From NCBI GenBank assembly GCA_024206195.1, contig JAAGZO010000437.1, positions 1-64,000 of the forward strand: a DNA stretch of 64,000 bases, read 5' to 3'. The position numbers and the translations under genes were made by a program. The notes under the pieces are model-generated. The model made no database searches. It was not told the DNA's origin and was given only the letters and a program-made list of their open reading frames with translations. This DNA comes from a bacterium. Lineage in GTDB: Archaea > Nanoarchaeota > Nanoarchaeia > Woesearchaeales > UBA10216. Of the stretch, positions 33,373 through 42,000 are shown one piece after another (position 1 is the stretch's first letter; each line of letters opens with the position of its first letter).

Positions 33373-34506
33373 ATGAAAGGAGCGCTTATCACCCACAAGG
33401 GTGCAGAGGATATTGCAGCAAAAGAAGTCAAGGAGATGATCAAAGCAGACTCCACAATACAGGATTCTATAGTACTCTTTGAAACAACAGCAGAAAATAT
33501 CTGTACGCTGTGCTACAAATCACAATCAGCTTCAACAGTTCTCCAGCTACTCTTTGAATTCAATGTAGACAAGAACCTTGAGAAAACAGTTGAAACAATA
33601 AAGAAAAACCTAAAGCCGCTAAACGAATACATTGATGAAAAGCAGACCTTCATGGTTGCCTGCAAACGTCTTGGAACACATGATTTCAACAGCCAGGACT
33701 TGGCTGGAAATATCGGAGCAGAGGTAAAAGCATCACTAAAGAACGAGATAAGCCTCAGAAAACCATCTTTAACATTCCTAATATACATCTTTGAAGACAA
33801 AGGCTACTTTGGAATAGACTATGCAGGAATAGATCTAAGCAAACGTGATTACAACATCTTTCCGAACTCAAAATCAATCAAAGCAACCTTAGCATACGCA
33901 ATGTTAAGAATTTCTGGCTACAAAAAAGGAGAAATAATCATGGATCCTTTTGCTCGCTCAGGAACAATACCTATTGAAGCAGCGCTTTTCTCACTAAACT
34001 ATCCTGTGAATTACTACAGAAAAGAATCTTTGGCATTCACAAACTTCAAATTTCTTAAAATAAAGAAGGATTTCTTTGAAAAGATAGATGCAAAAATTCT
34101 GGAAGAAAAAAAGAAGATGATTCACTGCCTTGACTCAAACATGAGAAATCTCAGGGCAGCAGAAAAGAATGCAAAAATTGCAGGTATTCAGAAAGCTATC
34201 AATTTCAGCAGAATAGCTGCAGAATGGCTCGATGCAAAATACAAAGAAGATGCTGTTGACAGGATAATAGCAAACCCGCCTGCTCCTTCGAAAAGAATAA
34301 GGGAAAGCGACATTGCAAAGGTCTACAATGAACTATTCTACCAGGCAGAATATATTCTTAGAAAAACAGGAAAGGTAGTTCTGATAGCAAAAGACCTTCC
34401 ACTTCTGGAAAAATACGCCAAGAACCACAAATGCAAGCTCACAGAGCAAAGACAGATCATTTCTGGCAAGGAAACCTTCCCAATAGCAATCTTTGAGAGA
34501 GCTTAG
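33373..34506 (+). CDS. THUMP-domain tRNA methyltransferase (Trm14/TrmG10-like)
   Basis: A 377-residue protein with an N-terminal THUMP RNA-binding domain (about 60-165, ending LTFLIYIFEDKGYFGIDYAGIDLSKRDY) and a Rossmann SAM-dependent methyltransferase domain (about 170-377). The SAM motif is IIMDPFARSGTIPIEAAL; the target-amine motif is IIANPPAPSKR, a variant of NPPY/F. This combination fits tRNA guanine-N2 methyltransferases, at position 6 or 10; I cannot tell which. A TATA-like TTTTTAACA about 30 nt upstream suggests a leaderless single gene. Confidence 0.87.
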   Translation: MKGALITHKGAEDIAAKEVKEMIKADSTIQDSIVLFETTAENICTLCYKSQSASTVLQLLFEFNVDKNLEKTVETIKKNLKPLNEYIDEKQTFMVACKRLGTHDFNSQDLAGNIGAEVKASLKNEISLRKPSLTFLIYIFEDKGYFGIDYAGIDLSKRDYNIFPNSKSIKATLAYAMLRISGYKKGEIIMDPFARSGTIPIEAALFSLNYPVNYYRKESLAFTNFKFLKIKKDFFEKIDAKILEEKKKMIHCLDSNMRNLRAAEKNAKIAGIQKAINFSRIAAEWLDAKYKEDAVDRIIANPPAPSKRIRESDIAKVYNELFYQAEYILRKTGKVVLIAKDLPLLEKYAKNHKCKLTEQRQIISGKETFPIAIFERA

Positions 34507-34510
34507 CATA

Positions 34511-34522
34511 AACTTTATAAAC
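34511..34522 (+). promoter_or_regulatory. TATA box of the three-gene zinc-protein cluster
   Basis: AACTTTATAAAC lies about 25-30 nt upstream of ATG 34546 and just after the methyltransferase stop. Confidence 0.6.
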
Positions 34523-34545
34523 TTTCTAGTAGTCACATTTCTAAA

Positions 34546-34896
34546 ATGGGTTTTGAAGAACTAGGTTTTCAAGGCGATGCTCGCATTATGACCGGTGAAA
34601 AAATAAGGCTTATTCCAAAAGATCATGGAGAAGCAGTTAAAAAAACTACATCAGATCCTATTTACAAGCTACCTCTTGAAAATATGGCAAATGTATTAAC
34701 AAGATTAAGAGAACAAAATAACAGTGTAGCAGTTCGTAAGGTTGAGGAACTGATTGATAATTCATACTGTCCAGTAACAGGAGGAAAGCACGCTTGGGAT
34801 TACAAAGCCAAAGAACTCCGGCCAGGAGATGAAATTAAATGTTCAGAATTAGTACCAGTAACATGCACTGAATGCAATTTTAGTTATGAGATATGA
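34546..34896 (+). CDS. Uncharacterised zinc-binding protein, paralogue 1 of 3
   Basis: A 116-residue protein of no family I know. The C-terminal third carries YCPVTGGKHAWDY and then TCTECNFSYEI, a CPx-GGxH-x-W plus CxxC-x-F-S-Y pattern that should bind one zinc through Cys, His and two Cys. The preceding region (about 40-75) is a helix with acidic and basic residues (MANVLTRLREQNNSVAVRKVEELIDN). The next two genes share this end pattern, so this is a tandem family. All three look cytosolic. Role unknown. Confidence 0.65.
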   Translation: MGFEELGFQGDARIMTGEKIRLIPKDHGEAVKKTTSDPIYKLPLENMANVLTRLREQNNSVAVRKVEELIDNSYCPVTGGKHAWDYKAKELRPGDEIKCSELVPVTCTECNFSYEI

Positions 34897-34901
34897 GGAG
34901 G
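34895..34901 (+). promoter_or_regulatory. Shine-Dalgarno of paralogue 2
   Basis: GAGGAGG overlaps the stop of paralogue 1 and lies 7 nt before ATG 34909. Confidence 0.75.
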
Positions 34902-34908
34902 AACAAAA

Positions 34909-35349
34909 ATGAAAGAACACCAATCAAAATCAGAACCTTTAACACCTGCTGACGCATTAGAGAATATTCCTAAAATTTTAGAAGCACTGCCTACTATTGT
35001 TTCAGAAGCCAATGAAGGGCGTTCTGATACACTTAGTTATGCAATCCATGATCCTAATGAAGTAAAGGTTACTTATATGGGTCTCTTTGAGAATTATGTT
35101 GATGTTATGAAAAACCTGAGAGCTAAATTAAGAGAAGAGCATGACTTAAATGGTATATATGATAACAAAGCTTCAGATTCAATCCATAAATCAATGCAAC
35201 AGTTAGAGCAAGAAATGGCCTTAATGCCATGTCCTAAAGGCGGGGAGCATATATACCATTCTAGCCCACTTCATCCACCAGGTCAGCAGATAGCTTCAGA
35301 CCCTATGGAAAAGACCTGCACTAAATGTGATTTTAGTTATTGGATATAA
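34909..35349 (+). CDS. Uncharacterised zinc-binding protein, paralogue 2 of 3
   Basis: A 146-residue relative of its neighbours. The N-terminus is acidic and helical; the middle helix KSMQQLEQEMALM leads into PCPKGGEHIYHS and then TCTKCDFSYWI at the very end. The Cys-His-Cys-Cys spacing matches paralogue 1. It is 12 nt downstream of paralogue 1 with a strong ribosome-binding site. The different N-terminal lengths suggest that the shared zinc module is attached to diverged partner-binding helices. Confidence 0.65.
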   Translation: MKEHQSKSEPLTPADALENIPKILEALPTIVSEANEGRSDTLSYAIHDPNEVKVTYMGLFENYVDVMKNLRAKLREEHDLNGIYDNKASDSIHKSMQQLEQEMALMPCPKGGEHIYHSSPLHPPGQQIASDPMEKTCTKCDFSYWI

Positions 35350-35354
35350 GGTAA

Positions 35355-35678
35355 ATGACACAACAACAACCTCAGGTAGAATCTGAAAATACTGAATTTA
35401 ATTATGGTTCTTGGAAGTATCGTTATGAATCAATGAAGCTAGGATTTAAGTTTGCACTAGAAAATGAGAATGATGAAATGAGGGAGGAGTTTGGTGCTGC
35501 AGTCTGCAGGCTTGAGCAGGAAATCCAGGATTCTCCTTGTCCAGATGGGGATAGTCATGTATGGAGAATTGGCAATAAAATAACATCTGATGATGATCCT
35601 AAGGATCTTTTCTGTATGAACTGCCTTTTGGACTACATCACTGAGCCTGATGCTAAACAATATTCCAATAAACCTTAA
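35355..35678 (+). CDS. Uncharacterised zinc-binding protein, paralogue 3 of 3
   Basis: A 107-residue relative. It has AAVCRLEQEIQDSPCPDGDSHVWRIGNK and FCMNCLLDYI, so the zinc pattern is kept, but GG is GD and FSY is LDY, and a 12-residue tail follows. It is the most diverged member. It starts 5 nt after paralogue 2 with AAGG overlapping that stop codon. The next gene, a glycosyltransferase, has its own TATA box, so the operon probably ends here. Confidence 0.62.
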   Translation: MTQQQPQVESENTEFNYGSWKYRYESMKLGFKFALENENDEMREEFGAAVCRLEQEIQDSPCPDGDSHVWRIGNKITSDDDPKDLFCMNCLLDYITEPDAKQYSNKP

Positions 35679-35683
35679 ATACT
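35674..35683 (+). promoter_or_regulatory. TATA box of the GT-C gene cluster
   Basis: CTTAAATACT lies about 27 nt before ATG 35706, consistent with a leaderless transcript. It overlaps the end of paralogue 3. Confidence 0.45.
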
Positions 35684-35705
35684 CTTTATTACATTCTTGT
35701 GTTAT

Positions 35706-37199
35706 ATGAAGGCAAGACGTGAGTACATTGCATTGGCAGGGATTTTCTTAGTTGTGCTTCTATTCCGGCTTTATTTTGCATTCCAGACGCAGTACTTTTC
35801 AAGCGATGCATATTTTGATTACAGGCAGGTTGAAAACATACAGAACACATTTCTTCCAATCTTTAAGGACCCTCTGAACTTCAGCCAGATCTTTTTCATG
35901 CCTGTTTTCCATTACATCCTGGCAGCATTTACCTTCATTGCTCCACTATCCATTGTATTAAAGGTTGTCCCTAACATATTTGCATCATTTTTGGTAATTA
36001 TTGTATATTTCATTGCTTTGAAAACAACAAATCACAAAGGAGCAGCTTTGTTTTCAGCATTTGTAGCTGGCTTTATCCCAATATTTGTTAATAAAACACT
36101 GAACAGTATCTCTATTTTCTCATTTACAATCCCATTGACGTTTTTCCTGATTTACTGTTTTATGAATATTCCAAAGAAAAAATTCATTTTGCTGTTTATA
36201 GCAGGAACGCTGTTCCTTACATTCACGCACACAACAGCCTTATTGCTTGTGTTAGCACTCATGCTTTATCTTGTGCTTGTTAAAATAGAGGGCATTAAGA
36301 CTGACAGGACAGAGTTTGAGTTAATACTATTCTCTGCATTGCTAAGCCTGTGGCTGACTTTCCTTGTTTTCAAGCAGCCGCTTTTAGTTCATGGCTTGGC
36401 AGTTTTCTGGCAGAATATGCCAGAGTCAATTCTTGTCAGCTTCTTCAAAGAATTTAATATTCTTACAGCAATATACATGATAGGCATCATTCCGTTCCTT
36501 GCAGGGTTCTATGTAATTTACCTTTACATCTTAAGGGAGAAGGACAAGCACATCTATCTTTTCACGAGCTTTGCACTATCCATCTTGCTTCTTTTGTGGC
36601 TTAAGGTAATCCGGATGGACATTGGCTTAATGTTCTTAGGAGTAATTCTTGTACTTCTTTTCAGCAGGTTTTATCAGCTCTTCTTTGTTTATCTCAAGAA
36701 AACAAAGGTCTCAAAGTACAGCAGCCTTTTCGTTGTTTTGTTCGTAGTCCTGTTTATCCTGTTATCTGTTGTTCCATCAGCTGATTATGCGCAAAAGGCA
36801 GTCAATAAAGCACCTTCAGAATATGAAATACAAGCTTTGGAGTGGTTAAGTATGAACTCTGAGGAAGACGAAATAATACTTTCATCGCCTGACTACGGTT
36901 TCCTCATTTCAACAATCGCGAAAAGAAAGAATATCGTAAGCAGCAACTTCCTGCTTGCAGATGATTCTGAGCAGCTCTACAGCGATGTAAGAACCATATA
37001 CACAACATCTTCAGAAATCGAGGCAATAAATCTGCTGAATAAATACAACACAGACTATATGCTACTCACAACGAAAATACTGTCTGATTACAACATAGAG
37101 GGTTTCTCATATGTAGATGATAAGAACTGCTTTGAGCTTGTCTTTGACAATAAGGATGCCCAGATCTATAAATCACTTTGTCAAGTAGAAGTAAAATGA
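35706..37199 (+). CDS. GT-C membrane glycosyltransferase, STT3/AglB-like (1)
   Basis: A 497-residue protein with about 11-13 transmembrane helices and a C-terminal soluble part of about 120 residues. The first external loop has an acidic motif followed by aromatics and Arg (SSDAYFDYRQVENI), like the DxxYHxR loop of oligosaccharyltransferase and related lipid-linked-sugar enzymes. The soluble part has EWLSMNSEEDEIILSSPDYG in place of the WWDYG of STT3. I read it as a GT-C enzyme using a polyprenyl-phosphate sugar; whether it is an oligosaccharyltransferase is open. The start is ATG 35706; TTG 35697 is rejected. Confidence 0.7.
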   Translation: MKARREYIALAGIFLVVLLFRLYFAFQTQYFSSDAYFDYRQVENIQNTFLPIFKDPLNFSQIFFMPVFHYILAAFTFIAPLSIVLKVVPNIFASFLVIIVYFIALKTTNHKGAALFSAFVAGFIPIFVNKTLNSISIFSFTIPLTFFLIYCFMNIPKKKFILLFIAGTLFLTFTHTTALLLVLALMLYLVLVKIEGIKTDRTEFELILFSALLSLWLTFLVFKQPLLVHGLAVFWQNMPESILVSFFKEFNILTAIYMIGIIPFLAGFYVIYLYILREKDKHIYLFTSFALSILLLLWLKVIRMDIGLMFLGVILVLLFSRFYQLFFVYLKKTKVSKYSSLFVVLFVVLFILLSVVPSADYAQKAVNKAPSEYEIQALEWLSMNSEEDEIILSSPDYGFLISTIAKRKNIVSSNFLLADDSEQLYSDVRTIYTTSSEIEAINLLNKYNTDYMLLTTKILSDYNIEGFSYVDDKNCFELVFDNKDAQIYKSLCQVEVK

Positions 37200-38554
37200 A
37201 ATATCTAAAACCAATACTTGTTGTACTTTTGGCCTTGATAGTTTTGGCAGCACCTCCTGTTTTCAGACTCGTTTATCATGATAATCTGCTTATTGGTGAG
37301 GAACCGTACTATCATGCAAGGATTGCACAGCAAATTTCAGAAGATACAGACACTCTGATCTATGATGAGCGTATAATACAACCCACGCTATATCACTATA
37401 TGTTGTTTGCATCAAGCAACATAGTTGGCATAGAGAACGCATCAAGGCTTCTGCCACTCCTCTTCGGGGTGCTTTCAGTTGTCTTGTTTTATTTCCTGCT
37501 TAGGAAGCTTGGTGTTGACAAGGAAAAAACATTCATAATTTCATTACTTCTTGTAATATCTCCTGCATTTATCTACACATTTGTCTTTTCAACACCTCAC
37601 GCTTTATCTGTTTTAATCATACTTTTAGGCATGTTCTTAATATCATTCAGAAAAACAACTTGTACAGTGATAGCTTTTGTGTTGTTCGCATCCCTTCTAT
37701 TCTTCAATACATTCAGCATATTGCTGGCTTTAGTGATTCTAGGTGCATTAGTTATCAACAAGGGAAAAGAAAAATTGCTCTTCCTTTTCTTTATGATGGC
37801 GCTCCTTGTGGCTTCGCTATTCTATTTTATATCACTGAACAAGCCATTTGTTGAATTTTCATCAGATCTTGGCGCATTGATTGGATTTGGCATATTCACT
37901 TTGGTTTTGTCGGTATTAGGTCTTCTGGTTACATGGGACCAGCGCTCAAAGCTGCTTGTAATCTATTCTCCGTTGATATTTTTGTCTGCAGCAGTATTCT
38001 TCTTTGGCAGCTTTGTACACATCTATCTGAATTTTTTCCTGGCAATTCTTGTAGGCTATGGCATAAGCTACATATTGAAGAGAAAATGGAGGGTGACTTT
38101 GATAAGAAACCTTACGTTAGTTATACTCATTTGCGGCCTTGTTTTCTCTGCAGTATCATACACTGCAAGAATATCAGGAGCTGAACCTGACAGTAATATT
38201 GTAGATAGCCTGCAATGGCTCAACAGCCAGGAACATGGCACTGTCTTGTCGCACCACTCAAATGGATTTTGGATACAGAACATTGCAGGAAAAAAGGTTA
38301 TAACAGATGGATTAACTGGAAGAAGTGAAAGAATCATTGATTCAGACTCGATCTTTGCCTCAAGAACCCTTGATAACACAAAAGAGCTGCTAAATAAGTA
38401 TGATGTTAAATACATTTGGATAGATAATGCAATGAAAAAAGGGGAAGTATGGCGCAAAGACAAAGAAGGACTCCTTTTCCTTTTCAGAAACAATGAGACC
38501 TTTAGCAGGGGATACTCGAACAATAATATTGAGATCTGGTACTATCTAACTTAA
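37196..38554 (+). CDS. GT-C membrane glycosyltransferase, STT3/AglB-like (2)
   Basis: A 453-residue paralogue-like protein with the same plan: loop motif GEEPYYHARIAQQIS after the first helix, about 10-12 membrane segments, and a C-terminal soluble region with LQWLNSQEHGTVLSHHSNGFWIQNIAGKKVITDG, again placed like the WWDYG region of AglB but without the motif. The ATG at 37196 overlaps the previous stop as ATGA, so the two are translationally coupled and may work in succession or as a complex. Acceptor and donor unknown. Confidence 0.7.
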   Translation: MKYLKPILVVLLALIVLAAPPVFRLVYHDNLLIGEEPYYHARIAQQISEDTDTLIYDERIIQPTLYHYMLFASSNIVGIENASRLLPLLFGVLSVVLFYFLLRKLGVDKEKTFIISLLLVISPAFIYTFVFSTPHALSVLIILLGMFLISFRKTTCTVIAFVLFASLLFFNTFSILLALVILGALVINKGKEKLLFLFFMMALLVASLFYFISLNKPFVEFSSDLGALIGFGIFTLVLSVLGLLVTWDQRSKLLVIYSPLIFLSAAVFFFGSFVHIYLNFFLAILVGYGISYILKRKWRVTLIRNLTLVILICGLVFSAVSYTARISGAEPDSNIVDSLQWLNSQEHGTVLSHHSNGFWIQNIAGKKVITDGLTGRSERIIDSDSIFASRTLDNTKELLNKYDVKYIWIDNAMKKGEVWRKDKEGLLFLFRNNETFSRGYSNNNIEIWYYLT

Positions 38555-38555
38555 G

Positions 38556-39947
38556 ATGATAAAAACCAAAGAAAACATAATCGTCGCATGCATTATTGCT
38601 CTTTTTCTTGCGATTAAGATACCTTTCTTTGTAAAATATAATATGATCTGGTGGGATGGTGCTGTTTTTATTGGAATTGGAAAATATATTGCATCATTAG
38701 GCTCTGTTGGCCTTTGGGAGCCCGCAAGGCCCCTTGGATTATCACTTATTTTTGGCCCGATATGGCGTCTCGGCTTTGATGCAGTTATATTTGCACAGAT
38801 TATCGAAATTTTATTTGCAGCAGGAAACATATTCCTTGTTTACCTGATAGGAAAAAAGCTTTTTTCAAGAAACATAGGGCTTATTGCATCAGTTTTGCTT
38901 GCTTTTACACCTCTTTTCTTCTTTACTAGCACAAAGGTTTACTCAGGAATTCCCTCGACATTCTTTGCACTGCTTGCATTTTACTTTTTCATCAAAAAAA
39001 GAAGCATTCTTGCAGGACTTTTCGTAGGAATTTCATTTATGTTCCGATTTCCGCAGGCACTTTTATTCATTGCATTGATTATTGCAATTTTACTTAACAA
39101 GGAAAAGCTAAAAGCAAAGGTAAAATCTCTTCTGCAGTTTTCGGTACCTTTCTTCCTGATACTTTTGTCATTCTTTATATTCAATATCTTCATGTATAAA
39201 GACCTGAACATTATTCTCGCAGCTCTGCATCCATTTTTAATAGGAATCACTCAACCGAGTCATACAGTCTATACTGTTGCAAACAATTTTTCTTATTACT
39301 TTGTAGAGCTGTTTAAACAGAATCCCTTATTTCTATTCGCAATACCTGCTTTGTTTTTCAGAAAAAGAAATAACAAAGCTCTTTTGATTGTCCTTGCATT
39401 ATTCCTTTTATTCTTCATTTTATTCATGAGCAAGCTGGAAAGATTTTCACTCATTTTCCTGCCTTACATCTGTCTATTGGCAAGTTTTGGCATTTACCAG
39501 GTATTTTTGTTTTTGAGAAAACAAAAGTACGCAAAAATAGCTTATGCTCTGTTAATTGCATACGTAGCTGTGTCATGCATTGTTGTTGTTGCTCAGGACA
39601 TTGAGTTTTACTCTTTTGGGGAACCTCCTGTTGTGCGCGAGTTCTACACAAGCGAAGCATTACTCAATGCAGAGGGTTACATTCTTACAACAGATCCTGT
39701 TCCTGCAGCATTTACAGACAAAAAATTTGTTCCGTACTATGAGAATCCTTGGGAGGCAGAAAGAATCTATGACGAATACGGAGAGAATGCTGCTGCAGTC
39801 ATCTACACCCCGCACTTTTTTCCATGTGAAAAGTTTGGCGAGGACTGTGAGGATGTAAAAGCTTCTCTTTTTGAGCGCATAAAAAAAGAAAAAACTCAAG
39901 TTCTTTACAAGAAATATGATTCCCAAGAGTTCTATCTCTTTACTTAA
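38556..39947 (+). CDS. GT-C membrane glycosyltransferase, PMT/ArnT-like (3)
   Basis: A 463-residue protein with about 10-12 membrane helices. The first loop has MIWWDGAVFIGIGKYIAS, with a single acidic residue as in GT39/GT83 enzymes. A long soluble tail of about 90 residues contains a Cys pair (PCEKFGEDCED) that could be disulfide-bonded outside the cell. It starts 1 nt after gene 2, forming a three-gene operon. It probably transfers a sugar from a polyprenyl-phosphate carrier to protein or lipid on the outer face. The 3' end converges on mbf1. Confidence 0.7.
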   Translation: MIKTKENIIVACIIALFLAIKIPFFVKYNMIWWDGAVFIGIGKYIASLGSVGLWEPARPLGLSLIFGPIWRLGFDAVIFAQIIEILFAAGNIFLVYLIGKKLFSRNIGLIASVLLAFTPLFFFTSTKVYSGIPSTFFALLAFYFFIKKRSILAGLFVGISFMFRFPQALLFIALIIAILLNKEKLKAKVKSLLQFSVPFFLILLSFFIFNIFMYKDLNIILAALHPFLIGITQPSHTVYTVANNFSYYFVELFKQNPLFLFAIPALFFRKRNNKALLIVLALFLLFFILFMSKLERFSLIFLPYICLLASFGIYQVFLFLRKQKYAKIAYALLIAYVAVSCIVVVAQDIEFYSFGEPPVVREFYTSEALLNAEGYILTTDPVPAAFTDKKFVPYYENPWEAERIYDEYGENAAAVIYTPHFFPCEKFGEDCEDVKASLFERIKKEKTQVLYKKYDSQEFYLFT

Positions 39948-39950
39948 ACA

Positions 39951-40406
39951 TCATCTTTTTCTTACTTTAACAAAGTCTCCAAGTGTAAGACCCTCGTCTG
40001 TTGTCGTTGTTCCTTTCTCGAGTGTCTCCTCGTGTTGCTCAACAAGACTTATTCTTAGAAATCGTTCGAGTTTTCTTGCCAAATCGAGGTCTGGCTCAAA
40101 ACTTCCTGTTTCCATCTTATGAATCAGGGACTCTTTTTCTGAGATTGATTTTGCAAAGTCTTTCTGCTTTAGGCCAAGTTTCTCTCTTTTACTCCTTATT
40201 CTTTCTGCATAGTCTTCAACAATAACCTGGATTATTTCTTTCTCAGGTCTCCTGAAAACTGCTCGCTGTTCCTCTTTTATTTCCTCTGGTTTCTTGACCT
40301 TTCCAGTTATCTTTCCGAATTTGCTGCAGCTTTCGCACACAGTGAGCTCTGTGTCTTCGACTATTGCCTTGACATCTGCTTCTGCCCCACACATCTCGCA
40401 AATCAT
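39951..40406 (-). CDS. Archaeal MBF1-like transcription factor
   Basis: A 151-residue protein with an N-terminal zinc ribbon (MICEMCGAEAD and CESCSKFG) and a C-terminal Cro/XRE helix-turn-helix (IRSKREKLGLKQKDFAKSISEKESLIHKMETGSFEPDLDLARKLER). That is the architecture of archaeal multiprotein bridging factor 1. A TATA box near 40431-40440 predicts a leaderless start at ATG 40406, so the longer frame from 40448, which lies in the promoter, is rejected. MBF1 in archaea is linked to ribosomes and stress response more than to single operons. Confidence 0.9.
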   Translation of the reverse strand: MICEMCGAEADVKAIVEDTELTVCESCSKFGKITGKVKKPEEIKEEQRAVFRRPEKEIIQVIVEDYAERIRSKREKLGLKQKDFAKSISEKESLIHKMETGSFEPDLDLARKLERFLRISLVEQHEETLEKGTTTTDEGLTLGDFVKVRKR

Positions 40407-40430
40407 TCTGCAATAAGAAACAGAATCAGA

Positions 40431-40441
40431 ATATAAAAACT
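40431..40441 (-). promoter_or_regulatory. TATA box of mbf1
   Basis: TTTTTATATT on the minus strand, about 27 nt before ATG 40406. It lies directly beside the stop of the YjbQ-family gene. Confidence 0.5.
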
Positions 40442-40444
40442 TTT

Positions 40445-40846
40445 TCACACAGAGGTAATCATTACATTAACCCGTCTGCTTCGGGGCCCATCAAACTCAA
40501 CAAACATGATTGCCTGCCATGTCCCAAGATCAAGCTTGCCATCTTTTATGTGTATTGTCTCGCTGGGTCCAAGAATAGATGCTCGTATGTGTGCAGCAGC
40601 ATTATTGTCAACATCATCGTGCTTATAGTCATCATGCTCTGGTATTGCCTTGTTAAGAGCCTTTAGTATGTCTCCCTTGATGTTTTGGTCTGCGCATTCA
40701 TTAATTATCACTGCAGCGCTTGTATGCGGCACATAAACATTACACAAGCCGTTACTAACACCGCTCTTCTTCACTGCATCAGCTACTTGTTCTGTTATGT
40801 CAACAATTTCCTGCTTGCTTTTTGTTGGAACAGATATTTCTGTCAT
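40445..40846 (-). CDS. YjbQ/UPF0047 family protein
   Basis: A 133-residue protein of the secondary thiamine-phosphate synthase family (COG0432). YVPHTSAAVIINECAD and the HDDVDNNAAAHIRASILGPSE segment hold the conserved His/Asp residues. Members can form thiamine phosphate weakly, but the true role is unsettled; UMP phosphatase-like activity has also been discussed. The ATG at 40846 overlaps the stop of the lipoprotein gene as ATGA. Confidence 0.88.
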   Translation of the reverse strand: MTEISVPTKSKQEIVDITEQVADAVKKSGVSNGLCNVYVPHTSAAVIINECADQNIKGDILKALNKAIPEHDDYKHDDVDNNAAAHIRASILGPSETIHIKDGKLDLGTWQAIMFVEFDGPRSRRVNVMITSV

Positions 40847-41145
40847 ACTACTGGCCCCTCTTTACTCTGTTTTGCATCCTCAACACATTCCAGAAACTCT
40901 TGTGTCTGCTTCCACTGGCAGTGCCCCTCTATGCATTCACATCCTGTGATCTTAAAGCATCTGTATTCTTCTTTCCAAAGACAGATTGATGCAACATCTC
41001 CTGTAGTGCTGCTTGTTCCACAAATTTCTCCTGAGCACCCTCCAGTAGAGCAGTCATCATTTGTTGTACATTCAGCGTCGGGTATATTTTCTTCAGCACA
41101 CCCTGTAATAAGAATAAGAAATAAAGTAATCAAAACCCATCTCAT
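40843..41145 (-). CDS. Small Cys-rich lipoprotein (eight-cysteine-cluster type)
   Basis: A 100-residue secreted protein. Residues 1-16 are a signal peptide ending in a lipobox-like LITGC, so Cys16 may be lipidated or cleaved nearby. The mature part contains at least eight further cysteines (CTTNDDC, CSGEIC, CLWKEEYRC, CECIEGHC), reminiscent of the eight-cysteine-cluster domain found in archaeal surface proteins. AGAGGTGA lies 6-7 nt upstream of the ATG at 41145. It is probably held on the cell surface. Binding partner unknown. Confidence 0.7.
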   Translation of the reverse strand: MRWVLITLFLILITGCAEENIPDAECTTNDDCSTGGCSGEICGTSSTTGDVASICLWKEEYRCFKITGCECIEGHCQWKQTQEFLECVEDAKQSKEGPVV

Positions 41146-41170
41146 ATAATCACCTCTTGAATTGATGGAT

Positions 41171-41641
41171 CTAAAGAGTACCAGCTGTAAAATATTTTAT
41201 CCTGGCATGCGTTCCATCCATTGTCACAGTCCTTCCAAATGATATGCCTTTCTTATCATTGTGGAAAGTTTTAGTGGCCTGATGGAGTTTTTCAATAGCC
41301 TGGTCTATGGATTCGTAATTACGATCGCAGTGCACTGTTGCAACAGTCTCATTGCAAACATTGTTTATATCTACATATCCTCTAAGGGATCCTAGAGACA
41401 ATGGTCCGCCGTTATTTGCAAGCACAACTCTGACACCCCACTCAGATTTTCCATTATTCCTGGAGTGAACAGGCCTTACAGCATAATTCGTGTCTTCAAA
41501 AACAAAGCAGTTCCCTTCTTTTTCTCCAATAGGAGTTTTAACAAGTGCTTTGCTTGTCAATTCATGATTAGCAACAGAATCATTTAATGCAGCCACCACG
41601 TCGGATATACTTCCTGAAATCATTTCTTCATTTTTTAACAT
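41171..41641 (-). CDS. Uncharacterised 156-residue soluble protein
   Basis: No family recognised. The protein has a mixed alpha/beta pattern, with SISDVVAALNDSVANHELTSKAL at the start and YESIDQAIEKLHQATKTFH near the end, and no membrane segment. Only two cysteines. The ATG at 41641 is used; the frame extends to a TTG at 41647 that I reject. The leader carries a CCCCC/GGGGG pair around 12 nt, and a TATA-like ATATATTTAAAT near 41687-41698 predicts a leader of about 25 nt. It is separated by 25 nt from the lipoprotein gene. Confidence 0.6.
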   Translation of the reverse strand: MLKNEEMISGSISDVVAALNDSVANHELTSKALVKTPIGEKEGNCFVFEDTNYAVRPVHSRNNGKSEWGVRVVLANNGGPLSLGSLRGYVDINNVCNETVATVHCDRNYESIDQAIEKLHQATKTFHNDKKGISFGRTVTMDGTHARIKYFTAGTL

Positions 41642-41647
41642 AGTCAA

Positions 41648-42000
41648 TGCCCCCGTGTGTTTTTAAGGGGGAGAATAGCCACTGATTTAAATATATTATG
41701 GCTCTAATTCCCATATTAGCCTCACTTGAGTTTCTATGGTGCCTAACTCTGTTAGGCTCAGAAGGTTTTTTCCTCATTTTCCCTTCTCTTTCTCACTTTA
41801 ACTTCTATTTACTTCATAAAAACCTTTCAAAGCCTCAATTCTAGCTATTTTAGCTCACACAAACCCCTATTTCACTCATAACCCTTCACAAAAGGCTATT
41901 TGTGAGGCTCAAATACCCCTTCTAGAGCTCACTTTAAGGCCTTTTCCTTCACAAATCCCTATACAAAGCTTTAAATAACACTCACAATCCCTATTTGGCT
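41648..42000. other. 353-bp gene-free region with skewed composition
   Basis: The only gap over 300 bases. Its plus strand is pyrimidine-rich with recurring CTCAC, CCCTATTT and CACAAA words; all six frames have frequent stops. It contains TGGTGCCTAAC (41737-41747), which with the GTTAGGC that follows makes a 7-bp stem, and TCACAAA / TTTGTGA (41886-41905). It holds the TATA boxes of both flanking genes. A non-coding RNA is possible because the plus-strand TATA-like site near 41690 faces it, but no known RNA fold was recognised. Confidence 0.4.

Noticed and set aside
41700..42000. tRNA or known small RNA in the gene-free block
   Set aside because: Two short stems are seen, but no cloverleaf, no T-loop GTTCRA and no box C/D or H/ACA layout was recognised.
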